The notes beneath the pieces were generated by a model. That model searched no databases. It saw only the letters and a list, made by a program, of their open reading frames with translations, and was not told the origin of the DNA. A stretch of DNA of 64,000 nucleotides from assembly GCA_001939145.1 (NCBI GenBank), contig LSRX01000007.1, positions 1,060,612 through 1,124,611 on the forward strand, read 5' to 3'. The position numbers and the translations under genes are program-made. Of the stretch, positions 10,276 through 22,350 are shown piece by piece. Every line of letters starts with the position of its first letter. Positions within the stretch are counted from its first letter, which is position 1. This DNA is from Symbiodinium microadriaticum. Taxonomy: Eukaryota > Sar > Dinophyceae > Suessiales > Symbiodiniaceae.

Positions 10276-10814
10276 ACGTTTGAACGTGTGGGCCAGGTTG
10301 GCGCCGGCTCTCGCTGTACAGACTCTGCCGGAGGACCATACAGCAGGCAAGTCGTGTTGGCCTCCAGGTCTTGTTTTGCAGGAGTGGTCGATGAGTGCGC
10401 CGTTGAAGTCTCTTTGTCAAGGCTGCAGCCAGCCTATGCCTTCGGACTTGGCTTCTTGGCTGTGTATTGTTGGCTGCAGTGGCGAGAAGCAGGAAATCGG
10501 CAGGTGGGGGGGGGAAGGTAGGCAATTTCTCGCCGAGTTGATGGGCGTGCCAGGATCCCGTACGGTGAGATGGTGCGCAAACGATGGGGTAGCAGTAGCG
10601 TGTTGTAGTTCATTCTTGAACCGATTAAGCCTAAGGTGAGTGCATGGACTCGTGCAATGCGTTCGCGCTTGGCACATGCCATGGCGTGGGTTTCCGAGAA
10701 ACATGGCGGCAAGATGATAGACATAGAGGAAAGCTCAGCATTTTGGCAACTGGTGTGTGGAAATGCCTCAGAGAGGAAGAGCTTCTCAAACGATTGTTCC
10801 CGCTGCTTTCGCAG

Positions 10815-10939
10815 CATTCCGAGAGTACGCCAAGGACTCTGTGGGCTGTGTCCTCTACCTTGAGGCTTCCAAGACGCAGCATGTTGGCTTCGGGTTGTTG
10901 CTGGAACAGAAAAAGTATCGGAAGCATGGATGGATTTGG
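10815..10939 (+). CDS. probable coding exon, unknown protein
   Basis: The frame starts after a 3' splice site (CTGCTTTCGCAG) and encodes FREYAKDSVGCVLYLEASKT, then HVGFGLLLEQKKYRKHG. It ends in phase 0 before GTTGCG. A strong GTGAGT donor occurs upstream near 10635, after codons reading FILEPIKPK, suggesting a small exon there. A second frame is also open over 10636-10863, so the exon borders are uncertain. No family recognised. Confidence 0.45.
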
Positions 10940-13260
10940 GTTGCGGTTGCTGTTTTATGTGCATGATTCATGGCCAGCTTTGCTCCACAAGGGCTCAACT
11001 CTTTATAAACTGAAGCCGGTGAAGGCAAGTGACGCTTCGAGTTGGTAAACCCGAGAGGCTGGTGCCGGCAGCAGTGATGCCCCAGGCCTGAACCGCCAGG
11101 CCGGCACCGAGAATCGGAGTATCATCGGAGTTTGTCGGAGTAGGATTAGGTAATTGGGGTGCCCTTTGAATTTGAAAGCACTTTTCATCTTGACGCTCCT
11201 TAGCAACGCAGATTCGAGTGCTTTTAGCGTTGCTTCTCTTTCAAGGACTCGGTCCTGTCTGCAAGGTTTGGACACTCATCAACGGCACGGGGACTGGTCC
11301 TATTGCCGCTTCGCAAATGGGTCTGGACGGGCAAGGCCCCGTGCTCTGGGCTAGAGGAGATGGCTTAGGCAGGATTCAGATGGAAAGAGACTTTACTTTC
11401 GGTGGAAACCACAGGTGCTGCCTGGCAGCCGAAGAATCAGTCTTTGTTTCTGGGCTCCAGGCGGTGCATGCTACCGTCGACAGCTTGATGCAGCCTGCTA
11501 TCCACCTGGACGCGTCCGGAAGATTGTGTGGGAGGGTTGTGTCCCGGCGAAAGCTTCCATCTGTGCAGTGCAGGCGGAGGCTTTGGATCCAGAGCACTCT
11601 TTAGCCAGCTTGACGTTTCGCCGTCTCAGCACTGACAGCGCATGGATCTGTGGCTGAGAGCTCCAACATACGACCTTGCAGCAAGCCAGCGTGTTTCGAC
11701 TCTTTCTGCCTGGCCTGGTGACCTAGGTTTTCAAGATGGGGCTAAGTTTAGGTCTGAAACGCTCTGAGCACAAGGCCGTTGTCTGACCAATTGGGCTCTG
11801 GAGCTGGATGACGGCTCGTTCGAGTCGCCGTCGCAAGTGGCGGGCTGCGGAGCTGCACACGGTTCGAGTGGACACGGTGTCACTCTTCCATGACTGTTCA
11901 GCCAGAGAGGCTTCGAAGACACGACTCTTCCACATGACTTATGTCCAGATCTGAGATCAGATCCATGACAAGGTCGCAACTGGAGAAACTGCGCTGGAGA
12001 AGCGCACTTGGATGGAGACGAGTACATACTCGGGATGACGCAGCACCTTGATTAAGTGGTTGCAACTGTTGCGCGAGGTGTAGGAAGGTGATAAAAACCA
12101 TTCACAGCCTTAAGCCCGATGGGAATTTGGGCAGTCTGCTTTGTGCGAGGTACGGTGGTGGATACTGCAACTTCTACGGCGGCTGGGGTCGAAGGTTTGA
12201 TTTCTTCACCAACAAGCGTACAGTGGCGGCCCCAGAGTCTTGATGTGTCAGGCGGCTGGTTCACAGCTTACATTACGTACAGTACGTCTGCGGCGAGCCG
12301 TGCCAGTCACCTCTTCAGTTTCACCGCTTCGGGGACAGGTTGCCGAAAGTGGCTTTGCAACCTTTTGCGCTCCTCTGATTGTTTCCCGCGTGTTGTCGCT
12401 GAGAAAGGCTGACATGAAGCCTTACTCCACTGCGAGTTCGAGCGAGCGGGTGCTGCAAGATTAAAGTGTCGCAGTCGTCTCCGCTGTGCTCAGGTGAATG
12501 TGAAGGCGCCAGGAAAGCCGCAGCTGCACGTCGCATCTGAGATCGCCCGACGAGCTGTGACGGTGAGCCGAACGCATCTTGCTGTCACCTATTCGTGTTT
12601 CCTTGGCCTATATGCTGACCTACACCCCCGACGGTTTGAGGTGTCAAGCCTTGCTGCTTTAGGGTTGTACTCGATCCGTTGATGTGGTTTGGCATCTCCA
12701 TGAAGGAGAGCACGCCCTAAGGAAGGAAGGCGGGAAGTTCTTCCTCTTCCACAAGTCAGAGTGGCTGAACATCTTCGGCCTGCTTCCGAGCCAGGCTCCA
12801 GCATCGAGCTCGGTTTCTTTCTGGCTCTCTTTCTTCAAAGGAGCTTTGAAAGCCTAAGCCCTATGCTTTGCATTCTCTTTGGAGATCTTTTCCCTCCCAG
12901 GTCAAGACTCGGGTGAAGCAACTTCGCCAGACCGAGATCGTCTGGGAGGGAGAGGCGGTGCTGGTCGAAAGATAAAAACCTGCCCCCGGAAGGTGATTTC
13001 TTCCAATCTTGCCATGTCACAAAGGAGCCACATCCTGTGTCCTGTCATGTAGTCATGCCTCAGCAAGACGAGCCCCAATGTAGTCGTTCGCAACTCTGCC
13101 TGGAAGTCACCGGTAGCTTGTGATCAGTGATAAATAGCAAACATGGAGGTGGTCGTCTGGAGCAACTCGAACGGCCTGCACGGACGACGATCACACGAAG
13201 GCAAGGCGATGAGTGCAGGATTCATCGTCATGCAGAGACGCTGAATTCAACTGACAGCAG
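10940..13260. other. no confident gene; scattered weak exons
   Basis: Open plus-strand frames occur at 11218-11604 and 12119-12412. A short segment at about 12118-12240 reads CARYGGGYCNFYGGWG. None has a phase-matched partner. Probably intronic sequence with small exons I cannot delimit. Confidence 0.3.
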
Positions 13261-13370
13261 TACTTCGGAGACTTGGGATTTGGTGTTGAAGACAGTTCTC
13301 GGCATGTTCAGCGGAAGCGAGCTTCATACCAGTGCTGTCATCCCCACGATGGCTGTGACTACGGGCGCAG
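13261..13370 (+). CDS. probable coding exon, unknown protein
   Basis: After an acceptor CTGACAGCAG the frame reads ETWDLVLKTVLGMFSGSELH and TSAVIPTMAVTTG, hydrophobic and Ser/Thr-rich. It lies 400 bp upstream of the phase-consistent exons at 13773-14240 and may belong to that gene. The right border is approximate. Confidence 0.4.
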
Positions 13371-13772
13371 GACTCTGCACACAGACATGCTGTAGAACTT
13401 GGAGACGCCGTGAGGATTGTACAGTAAGCCCACAAGAAAGTTCCCGAGATCCCTCCGGGCTTTTGTCGCCAAGCCGTCCCAGGTGATCCTGGTCAGTGGC
13501 AGTTGAACGATTTGCTTGTCGCTTGATTTCGACAGAAGGCTTTTGGCAGTGTGGCCCTTTTTCCTTCGATCTTAAAATCGGTTCCTTCCCGGTGAAAGTA
13601 CAGCGAAGCTGTGTAACTGTGTAATTCACAAAGATTGTGCCCGGAGTCGCGATGCCTGTGTATTTTGGCGTGTCTACCATTAGTCTACCAGATCTTTACA
13701 CCAGTTGTCTGACGACTTCTTTCTTGCCGGCCTGTAACACTCCTTGTGAAACCCTTGCTGTCATTTCTTCAG

Positions 13773-14240
13773 GTCCTAAGCATGCCCCGTCGCACAGCAT
13801 GGAGGTGAATAGGAGCCCTTCCGACGTGAACAACTCTATGCGGGTAAGCTGCATCAGCGCTGATGTCGCGCGTTCGCGCTTTGCACAGTGAGCAAGACCC
13901 CCCCTGCTCTCCGATTTGCAGAGGTACCTTTTGCCGGCCCGGATGCTGGTGCAATCGACTTTCTGCTCTCCAACAGGGCTTCTGCAGCTGTGGTGGGCAG
14001 CTTCCTGGCCAATGTTGCGGAGAAGGACACGAAGTCCTCGACGAAGGAAGGGGTGGTGAATCTGGAAGAGAAGGTGGGCTCTAACAGCGGTCAGCAAGCA
14101 GTCTTTCGAAGTCTGAGATCCCTGCAGAGGTGCAGTTCTCCATGCGCCTGCAGCCTGGCAAGCAGATTCTCGGACCCTTTGTGGGCCCGGTGGCGGGGCT
14201 CTACCCCGAGGGCCGAGTCACCCAGGCCAGGAGCCGGTAG
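13773..14240 (+). CDS. C-terminal part of an unknown gene, 3 exons
   Basis: Exons 13773-13843, 13924-14073 and 14130-14240 join in phase 0. The first follows a pyrimidine-rich acceptor (GTCATTTCTTCAG) and ends at a GTAAGC donor. The second encodes AGAIDFLLSNRASAAVVG and EKDTKSSTKEGVVNLEEK. The third encodes VQFSMRLQPGKQILGPFVG and PVAGLYPEGRVTQ, then stops at TAG 14238. Both inner acceptors read GCAGAG before GT. Introns are 80 and 56 bp. No family recognised. Alternatively a GC donor in the last codons could carry the gene on. Confidence 0.55.
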
Positions 14241-14288
14241 GCCACTGGAAGCGCTGAACTCCGAACCTGTGTTGTAGGCTTTCGCATC

Positions 14289-15549
14289 ATGTCCACGCTG
14301 CGTCGCTGCGTGCCGTTCAGGTCGGTTTGGCGGATGTTTGCTTTCCTGAACCTCCTGCTGCTTCCAGCCACTGAGCTGCGTCGTCCTTTTGCCTTGTCGT
14401 GGCATGTTGAGAACTCATCCAGAGAATCCAATGGAAGCGGGGTAAGCATACGTGCATTTTCTGGTGAGTCTTCCCAAGTGCTAAAGCCAAGGAAACGAAA
14501 CAGCAGGAAACCAGTCGGATGAAGTGCCTCAGGCGAAATCTGCTACTTGCCTTGAAGGTGTAAGGATCTTGTGGATTTGCATCGGGGCAGGGCTGACGGG
14601 TGCCAGCGATCTCGAAGTTTATTGTGGCCTTGCAGTGGTATGTGATGTTCAGCGGCCCAGACCAGCCTCAGGTTGTGACACCCAGCTGCGGTGGCACCGG
14701 GGGTGGAGCTGCCTGCAAATTCCCGTTTGAGCCACTCGTCGGCCTCGGTTTCTCAATCAGCTGAGTTTGGTGTTTCAGCACCGAAGAGAGAGAGTCGAAG
14801 AGTGTTCGCACCGTGGTCGTCGGCCTGTGTCGAACAAGTTCGAACTCCAAGACAAGTCTGCCATTTCACCGGGCTTAGGTTCAATGGAAAGACCTACGAG
14901 ACCTGTACCAAAGAGGGTCACGATCGCCCATGGTGTTTCACCGTGGCAGGAGACAATACGTGCCCTGGCATGGCTCTGGTTTGTTGGGGGTCATGTGGAA
15001 CTTCGGGTGGAGACATTTGTGAGTTTCCGGACTCAACACGATCAGGTGGGGAAACTGCGACTGCGCCGCATCCCTCATTTCTCTGGGATCCGCCACATCT
15101 ACGTTGGTGGCAGCAAAGAAGACGGGAGGAGGCTCAGGCAGAAGCAGGGACATGGTGATGCACTCACACGGCTATCTCTTGAAGATAATCGCAAGAATGA
15201 AGTGGGTAACCACAAGGACAAGTGGCCATGCACTCCCAGTCCCAGTGCCGCTCAGCGTTCCAGGTCACTCGCGAATATTGGCCCGAACTACTTTACGGAT
15301 CTAGCCAAGTCTACGGGACCGGTACGATTATGGTAAGATTCCGACAAAATCTCATCGCTTCTGCCACAGCAATCCCACATTGGCAAGGTGGCAAGTTCTT
15401 CGAGTATGCTCTGCTGACAACCTCGACCAGGTGGGTGTTTCCACAAAGCCAGAAGCACCCTCCTTTGGGAGGGAATTCCTCGATTTCCCTTGTTTGTACA
15501 CGACGGCCAACCCAGCTTTCTGGCATGGGTCCAAGTTGCAGATTTCTGA
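14289..15549 (+). CDS. secreted fibronectin type II domain protein, up to 8 exons
   Basis: ATG 14289 opens a signal-peptide-like N-terminus (MFAFLNLLLLPATEL). Exons: 14289-14441, 14507-14557, 14636-14730, 14879-14959, 15046 to about 15153, 15240-15332, then less surely 15396-15430 and 15516-15549 (TGA). Exons 3-5 join to an FN2 domain: CKFPFE, then FNGKTYETCTKEGHDRPWCF, then WGNCDC, with the Cys and aromatic pattern of the family (C-FPF-F-GK-Y--CT--G----WC-T---WG-C). Intron 14731-14878 is GC-AG; the others are GT-AG. All phases agree. FN2 domains bind collagen or other extracellular ligands in animals; the ligand here is unknown. The end of exon 5 has two phase-compatible donors (after ACGTTG or after GACATG). 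Confidence 0.65.
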
Positions 15550-17238
15550 GACTGCAGCAGCCGTACTCCTGCCTCTTTCCTGCTCCCTGTCCTAGTGGAA
15601 ATCATGAGTTAATGGGCGATCGATGACGTATTACCGTATTATTGAATGAGCGGCCCAGCAATTCCTTCCATCTAAATCTAAGCTTCTTCCACAAATCGTA
15701 CTGCCGATGTTTTTGCAAACCGAGTTCCTGGTTTTGTGGCTGGCAGCTGGCTTGCCCAAGAGTCCCGTAAAGCAAGCTGGTTTGTTTTCTGTAATTTTGG
15801 AAAGCTGATTTTTGCAAACTCAGTGGAATCTTTTTGCTGTGACGATGGTCTCAGACTGGCTGTGTTCGTCTGGTAAAGAAGAAGCGGGGAAGGAAAGGCA
15901 AGGGCGATCGATACTGGCTACTTGGATTAAGCTGCACAGCCTGAAGAGGCTCGTTGTGCCTTCCAGAATCGACCTGAACCCTTTCCATCAGAACAAGCAG
16001 AGCATTCCTTCACCCGCTGTGGGTATCTTGTGGACTCTACAACTCTTTCCCAACCCTGCTTGAGATCGATCGAAGGTGAACTTGGAAGTGGGTCTTGAGT
16101 TTGCTTTTCCAATTCAACTTCCGATGTTTCAGGCGCAGTATATTCATGCCACAGTTCCCACAACGCTAAGTTGCGAATGCTTCGAGAAAGAGGCAGAGGC
16201 AATAATCACTGGGTCACTCCCCCAGAGTTACCAGCAGTTCTCTTTGCCAAAAACAGCTTCAACATAGCACGAGTGGACCCAGTAACCCAAGCTCGAAGCG
16301 GCAGGAGCGCTGATTCCGGCTACAGCAGCTGCTGGGACATTGGTGAACTCCAGATTCTCAGTTGCAGCAGGGTTTGCCCGCCAGAATAGCCGGGTTTCGG
16401 GAGCAGCTCCTTTGCGCCCACAATGCTTGTGTGTGTGTGTCTTTTCCAAGCTACACCCGCGTGGAAGGGCAACACTTCAGACTAACTCACTAGAATTTTC
16501 CTTTGGGGGTTGATGCTGGATACTGTGCAGATTGCAGTCACAGTATTTTTCGAGTTGTTGTGGCGGGTGCAGCAAACTCGAGCACATTCATAGCCACGCA
16601 GTCTCCATATCTCATGAACCCTAAGCCTGTGCCGTTCGGGCTGTGCAGGACGTGGGTAGTGTTCTGCCGAATCAAGAACTAAGAAGAGTGTTTTCCGAGT
16701 ACTCAGGTTCTTCTCGGACCGCATGTGCCGGAACCAGATAACAGCGACTGGGCTTAACTGAGATGCAGCCATGTTCTGACCAGCCCCCGGTTTCCGCGTG
16801 TCCCCGTAGTGTCGTGAGACTTCCAGCATCCCTTCTGTCGTCAGCATGATATGCCTGGTCATGGAGAGGTCTGATCGCACCATCTAGGCATGTGTGCAGT
16901 GCCAGTGCATGGAGATTAAGTCTGAAGTCTTAAGTGGTGAGGGTTTCGGGCATGGACAAAAGAAAGATAGGATGGCCAAGGCTGGCCAACGCATGGCTTT
17001 AAGTTCTCTGTGTGCCGGAGGCCCTTGTTGGTGCTTTCGGCATTTCAGGGTAGCCGGTTTCCACCTAACTCCTGCAGTCCTCCGCCATCTTCGAGGCGTC
17101 CTGTGCCAATGTAGTATTTGGCGAGATTTGAAGAGGTCCGGCTGTTTTGTCCTCAACCAAGCCAATCGTCGATTAACGGACGTGAGTCTTTGCGTGGTGC
17201 TGTTGGCCTATTGGACAGACTTCCGGCACAGATCATAG
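15550..17238. other. no confident gene
   Basis: Plus-strand frames at about 16171-16389 are open but unsupported by splice phase. A short (TG)n tract lies at about 16427-16440. Likely spacer or intron. Confidence 0.3.
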
Positions 17239-17404
17239 AACGGGCTTTGGAACGAAGACCAGCTCTTCAATATCCTTGATTGGCAAGAAGTCAAGGCCAG
17301 CTGGGCAAGTGCAGCACAAGGTCAAAAGGCGACGACCGCCTTGCGCGCTTCAAAAGGCGAAAGTGACGCCACTGTGAAACCCGAGCCGTCTGCGGAGCCT
17401 GGAG
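17239..17404 (+). CDS. probable coding exon, unknown protein
   Basis: Behind an acceptor GATCATAG the frame encodes NGLWNEDQLFNILDWQEVK, a hydrophilic stretch, and SDATVKPEPSAEPGG, ending at a possible GC donor. Composition is strongly protein-like and an in-frame stop lies just upstream, supporting an exon border. Confidence 0.5.
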
Positions 17405-17879
17405 GCTGCTCTCCCCCACGCTTGCCCTGCAGCCGCTGCAATCCCCAATGGGTAGCGGGTCGTTGCGAGCGTTTACAAGCTTCCGCCACAGTCACCTCTA
17501 AACTTTACTCAACAACTTTGTTCTTTTCCCAGCATGGAGTCTCGGTGGATTGCGTCTCGCCAGTGTCTCCTTCGCATGCACGGCGCATGACTGGGTCCTG
17601 GCTGCTTGTTGTTCCGGTTCTTATGGTGACTTGCGATGTTCTGCGGAACCAAGGAGTCTCTCAGTTCCTCCTCTCAGCGGATAATTGCTTCTCTCCTGGG
17701 TCGATACTGTGTACTTGAATTCACTTAGCCTTTGCGGCGATTTCGCGATTCCCCGGGCTGCGAGATCGGCGCTGCTCATGTACGAGCTGACCTTTCTGAG
17801 GGCATTTTCTGTTGCAGCCAGCCCTCTGAGAAAACTTCCCCTTGAGCCCGGGACCTTAGCTTGGTCGCTGCCTGCTGCT

Positions 17880-18004
17880 TGGAAACAGCTGGCGTTGTCT
17901 TTAATTCGGATTTGCCTCCTTGCACCCCTTATGAGGTCCATAGTGCTTTAGAGCGGGCTTACCATGCTCAATACAGAAGGATCGACCTCCACATCTCTCT
18001 CAAG
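17880..18004 (+). CDS. probable coding exon, unknown protein
   Basis: Encodes CTPYEVHSALERAYHAQY and RRIDLHISLK and ends in phase 0 before GTTTCG. The left border is not resolved. It may share a gene with 17239-17404, 18963-19034 and 19290-19377. Confidence 0.45.
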
Positions 18005-18962
18005 GTTTCGGGTCTGCCCTTTCCCAGGGCTTCTACCATGGTTGAGCTTTGCCCGTTGCCGCTCCTTACTTCTAGGTGTTAAGGCTCTCCATGGTCAAGA
18101 CTACTCTACTGACAAGCGGTAGAACAGCAAGGTTTTCCTGATGGTCTTTGTTTTGCACATCGCGGTGGAGCTTGCCGGCCCTGCACAAATTCCTTTCCTC
18201 GTGTTTCGCAAGTCCCACAGTCTGTCTAGGGTCTCGCAAGCCGCACCATTTTTTGTGCGAACTTCTTTCTTGGTTTCGGGTTTAGCTTGCTGTGCGCATT
18301 TTGCAGCGTACGCCCTTACCGCTTGTTGCCCTACTCCGGTCAGCCTTTTGAACTCCGGGTTTGAATGGCGGCTTTCTTCAATTTTCTGAACTTCTCTTCC
18401 CATTCCTAGAGCTTTCTCACTTCCTCCTGCCTGTTTTTGGTGATTTCCTGCCAGCTTGCAGGCTGCAGGCTTCCTTTGGTTCCCAGAAAATATGAAGTAT
18501 GATTGAAGCTGCTATGGCAGGCGACGAACGAGGGCGACACATCTGTCGCAGGGCGTGCTTCAACTCTCACACATCACTTGGCAACCACGCCCGGTGTGCG
18601 GACGCATGTCCTCCACAGTCGCCGCCCATGTCTTCACCAGCTCTCCGCCTTGCAGCCTTCAGGCTGAAGCTGCCTCAAACAAAAAGACGGTCGGCATCAG
18701 GTCGCGGCTGTGCGAATTAGAAGCCTCCACACTGACATTCGCAAGTCTACGCGCTGCCGTAGGGTGGTGGTCAGAATTTATCGACCAAAACTCCCAACCC
18801 CCGACCACTCACCGTTGTGCTGCTTGTGTGTGCTGCCTTAGCTTCGACCTACGCTTTGGAAAGCTCCCGGGGTGCGGGTGCGTGCTTGCGTGTAGCAGCC
18901 ACTGCAGCGAGAAATTTGGAGCTTGAAGGTCAAAGTCAAGAAGAATCGGCCTTGCATGTCAG

Positions 18963-19034
18963 GTGAACTCGAGATCCATCTCTGTCAGCACTTACGAGGC
19001 TCCGGATCAAGTTGTGATCCGTGTTGACTTCAGG
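18963..19034 (+). CDS. probable coding exon, beta-strand-like
   Basis: Acceptor GCATGTCAG; the phase 0 frame encodes NSRSISVSTYEAPDQVVIRV and DF; donor after AGG (GTTTGG). The alternating hydrophobic pattern suggests beta strands. Confidence 0.45.
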
Positions 19035-19289
19035 GTTTGGCATCAGTCTGGGTGTGCTTGGCGTTTTGCAAATGCGTCCATGGTAGCCATCACAGCCCAT
19101 TCCCCGAACCATCCGGATTGCGCAAGCTTCTTGCCGACCTTCCAAGCGGAGGACGGCCTCCAAAGCCACGAATACCAGGACCTCTCTGCCAAGCTTACTC
19201 CTTGATAAAGCCTAAAAGGTGTCTCCTGTACCCAACTGTCAGAGTTTGCGGATAGTGCCCTTGTTTTCTGTGATGCCTTGCTATTCATG

Positions 19290-19377
19290 TCCATTCTGTT
19301 CTGCTGGGCTATGATGAGCTCGAGTGCCAGGAGATCTCCAAAGACATGCTCTGCCGAGCAGGGGCAGATGGGCAGTG
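19290..19377 (+). CDS. probable coding exon, Cys-containing
   Basis: Encodes LGYDELECQEISKDMLCRAG and ADGQW, ending in phase 2 at a GTACCT donor. Paired Cys suggest an extracellular fold. The left border is approximate. Confidence 0.45.
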
Positions 19378-19854
19378 GTACCTGGGAGGCCGAAGATCAG
19401 CCAGAGGAGGCAGGGCAAAGTTGTGACTCTAGGTCGGAGCGTCAAAGATTACACTGGTGACAGGACTTTACGACAGCCTGGATGCTTGCAAGGAGCGGAA
19501 TGCGAAGCGAATCTGCAACTCCAAACACACGAAGTTGTTAGCATCCCGAAGAGCCTCTAGAGGTACAAACATGTCAAGACGAGACTTGGACCGCGCAGTG
19601 GAATAGTAGTACGTACTTGCTTGTGCATGCACCTTGCTGGATATCAGACAAGACAATGCACGTGACATAATTCTACTGCCTGCGTGGCCAGGATCTCTGC
19701 ACCACTGAGAGGAGACGCCGTCTTCCAGCTGTGACCCTGCAAGGGATTGTTCTCACATCGCGCCTGGCTCAGTCTTAGAGCTCTAGGTCCAGGTCAGGCC
19801 ACAGCCAGATGCCAGAGTGGTTACATGTAACTGCTCCGGTGAACCCTAAGCGAC

Positions 19855-20050
19855 AGCGCCTACAGCAGCGACAATGGCAGCAACATCACCAGGAACAAAC
19901 ACGTGGACATGGCCACCTAACCACTGCAGCCCACCAGCACCTTCAGCATCACAAGGAGCACCCAACAAGCAGTTCAAGAAGCACAATAATGCAGCATTAA
20001 CATCAGCAGCAGCAGAAATAGCAAAAACGACGGCATCGACGCGGCATCAG
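19855..20050. repeat. degenerate CAG/CAA-rich tract
   Basis: Imperfect CAR triplets give Gln, His or Ser-rich frames depending on phase. Not an exact microsatellite, and no gene claimed. Confidence 0.5.
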
Positions 20051-21194
20051 CAGCCAAGAAAGAGTGGCGGTCACAACTTCACAATAAAAGAAGAGATCAC
20101 CAGAGCCGAAACGGGCAACACTCGTGGAGCGAAGACGAGTAGGTAGTGGTCGTAGAAGCGGCAGTGCTGATCCTCGGGCCATGGAGACGGCTTCAATCAG
20201 CCGCAGAACCCAACGTTAAAGCCGATTTTCCGCTAATGCCCCCCCCCAAACCTGACATGCTGGCACTGCTTGTCTTGCAGAGTCGATTTGAGTAGAGGAT
20301 TCCCGGAATCCACAACAGGACTGGAGTCCTCTGCTGTTTGTATGATTTTTCTGGGAGGAGCTGCACATTTTTCGGATATCGAGCAAAGGATGGCAGAGCC
20401 TTAGACAGCAAGGAAAAGGAACAGTCCCGTTCAGGGCCTGTGGGGTGCAGCCCTGTTTCCAGTTTCGGGTTTAGGACCTTATGACCAAGAACGGTTGTCT
20501 TGCTACTTGTAGATCTAGTAGGCTCATGCATGAAGGGCAGTCTCCACGCACCCCGAAGGATGCGAGTTCTTTACGGCCTTCGGTGACTGCGAGAACAAGA
20601 TGGGAGGCAGGATGGGCAAGTCGCTGCAAAGCATGCTGGCCCTCACGAGACGAAGACGGTCTGGTGAGTCTAGCAGGCCTAGTACGCACTTCACAGCTGT
20701 CACACTTCGTGCTCGCAGGAGCACCGGGCTTCGCCATGTACAAGACCCTTGCATCAACAAAGTCGGCCATTATATGTGTGTGCAAGAGGGGGTGACAGCT
20801 TTGAATTCAATGCAGAAGTGTGAATGCTTAAGCTGCATCTGCGACGCGAAGCCTGGCCCTGTGAAGCCAAGGAAGTTGAAACCCCTTCAGACAGCCACGG
20901 CGCACGAGGTCAGCTGTGCGAAGATGGCACTGCTGCTGGTACTTGAAAGAAGGGTTGCGGCAGGTAGAAATCTGAGGCTTGGTAAGTTGATGCCTTCCCG
21001 GTCGGTTGCGACCAGTCTCAGACTCCCGAGGTTACCCGTCAAGAAGGGCTCCATGGAAGCCAGGCCAGTTCCGCCTTCCTCGTGTCAGTTCCGTCATAGT
21101 GAGGCAAGATTCCATGTCGAGGTGCCGAAGCGGGAACGATCTTGGTGACGGCTTTGAGCACCTGTGAAGCAGTCAGAGCACTTCTTGTGGGAGA

Positions 21195-21405
21195 GTGCTG
21201 GGGTACACGAACCTGTTCGATCGGGTTTTGGCCTAGCAATGTCGGACAGCCTGAGGTACATCTTCAACGTGGGTGCAGGCACTTCTGCTGCGGCCTGCGG
21301 CGAAGTGGCTCGCATGCAGTGGACCAGGTCCCAAGGTGAGGCCCTCTGGGCCATTTGGGTACATGCTCACAAAGTGCCTTGCATCTCAGGCGTCTACCTG
21401 TGAGT
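21195..21405 (+). CDS. possible coding exon, unknown protein
   Basis: One frame reads FGLAMSDSLRYIFNVGAG, then ACGEVARMQWTRSQGEALWA, with a stop at 21403. No phase partner found; a second frame is open to 21339. Confidence 0.35.
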
Positions 21406-21749
21406 GTTGCATGCGCCCGAAAAAAGCAGAGGCTCGTTCGACGGGCAACAGCGTTGGGCGGACCTGCGAGAGAGTGAGAGAGACAGAGCGACCCTGAGGA
21501 TGGGCCGTGGCCGGTGGCCTCGAAGAGCAACACACGCTGCAAAGTCTTTGACGTGACAGCGAAGGCCGAGGGCTGTCCCTGTAGTTTCCGCGGATCCGGT
21601 GATCTCTGAGGCGGTCTGACCTTGTTTGTAGGTCGCTGTCAACAATGTGGGGGAATGTCAGAGCAAGGCCGTCGATGCCGGGCCACTCGCATAAAATGGG
21701 AGAGAGATTCAGATTAAGCCAATCTCTGAGCCAGTCCTCTGGGCCTGAG

Positions 21750-22350
21750 GAAAGGATCAAACTATGACAAACAGTATGAAAGAACCTAAGCTAAACATAC
21801 GAACAAAAACGATGACCAGACCAAATTTCGGAACCCAGCGCCAGATTTCACATTGTTCTGGTTTTGAGATTTCTTCCATATTTGTTCACTATGTCTCGGT
21901 GGAGAGGGGGATGCAGGAGGCGGGGGAGCGTGGAATTGACCTCGGGGTAAAACGTTAAACAATTCTGCAACATATGAAATAAGTGTGAGAAATATGAAAA
22001 ACAGGAGCAAGGAAACATATGAACTCATTGAACGATGCAAAAACTGAGATATTTCTGCAAAATGAAACAATTTTGGACTGTGTGAGAATTTGGACACTTT
22101 CTGCGGGGTTTCCATCCGTTTTGATGAAGAGGGGCGGGACGTGGGGAGAGGGAGGAGTTGGTCAGCCAAACGGAAAACATGAAAGAAGTCAAATGTAGAT
22201 ATTGATATGTCACAATTCCTTGCAATACTTACGTCTAACAAAGTCTTCATACTGTTTACAAATTCATTCTGGTCAGCTCATAATTTTTCATAGATATTTC
22301 ATAATTCTGGCCTTGTGCAAATTCAGAAATTCCTTGATTTCCAGGGGTTA
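21750..22350. other. AT-rich island, no plus-strand gene
   Basis: Markedly richer in A and T than its flanks, with motifs such as CATATGAAAT and AACATATGAAC. A 154-aa minus-strand frame (22250-21786) is hydrophobic and low in complexity and is not credible alone. Confidence 0.5.

Noticed and set aside
9936..10525. ORFs of up to 185 aa on both strands across the GTAT array
   Set aside because: They translate the microsatellite in every frame (Tyr-Ile-His-Thr or Cys-Met-Tyr repeats).
14289..15010. Kringle domain reading of the Cys/Trp-rich exon
   Set aside because: The spliced FPF-F-GK-Y--CT--G order fits FN2, and the kringle Cys spacing is absent.
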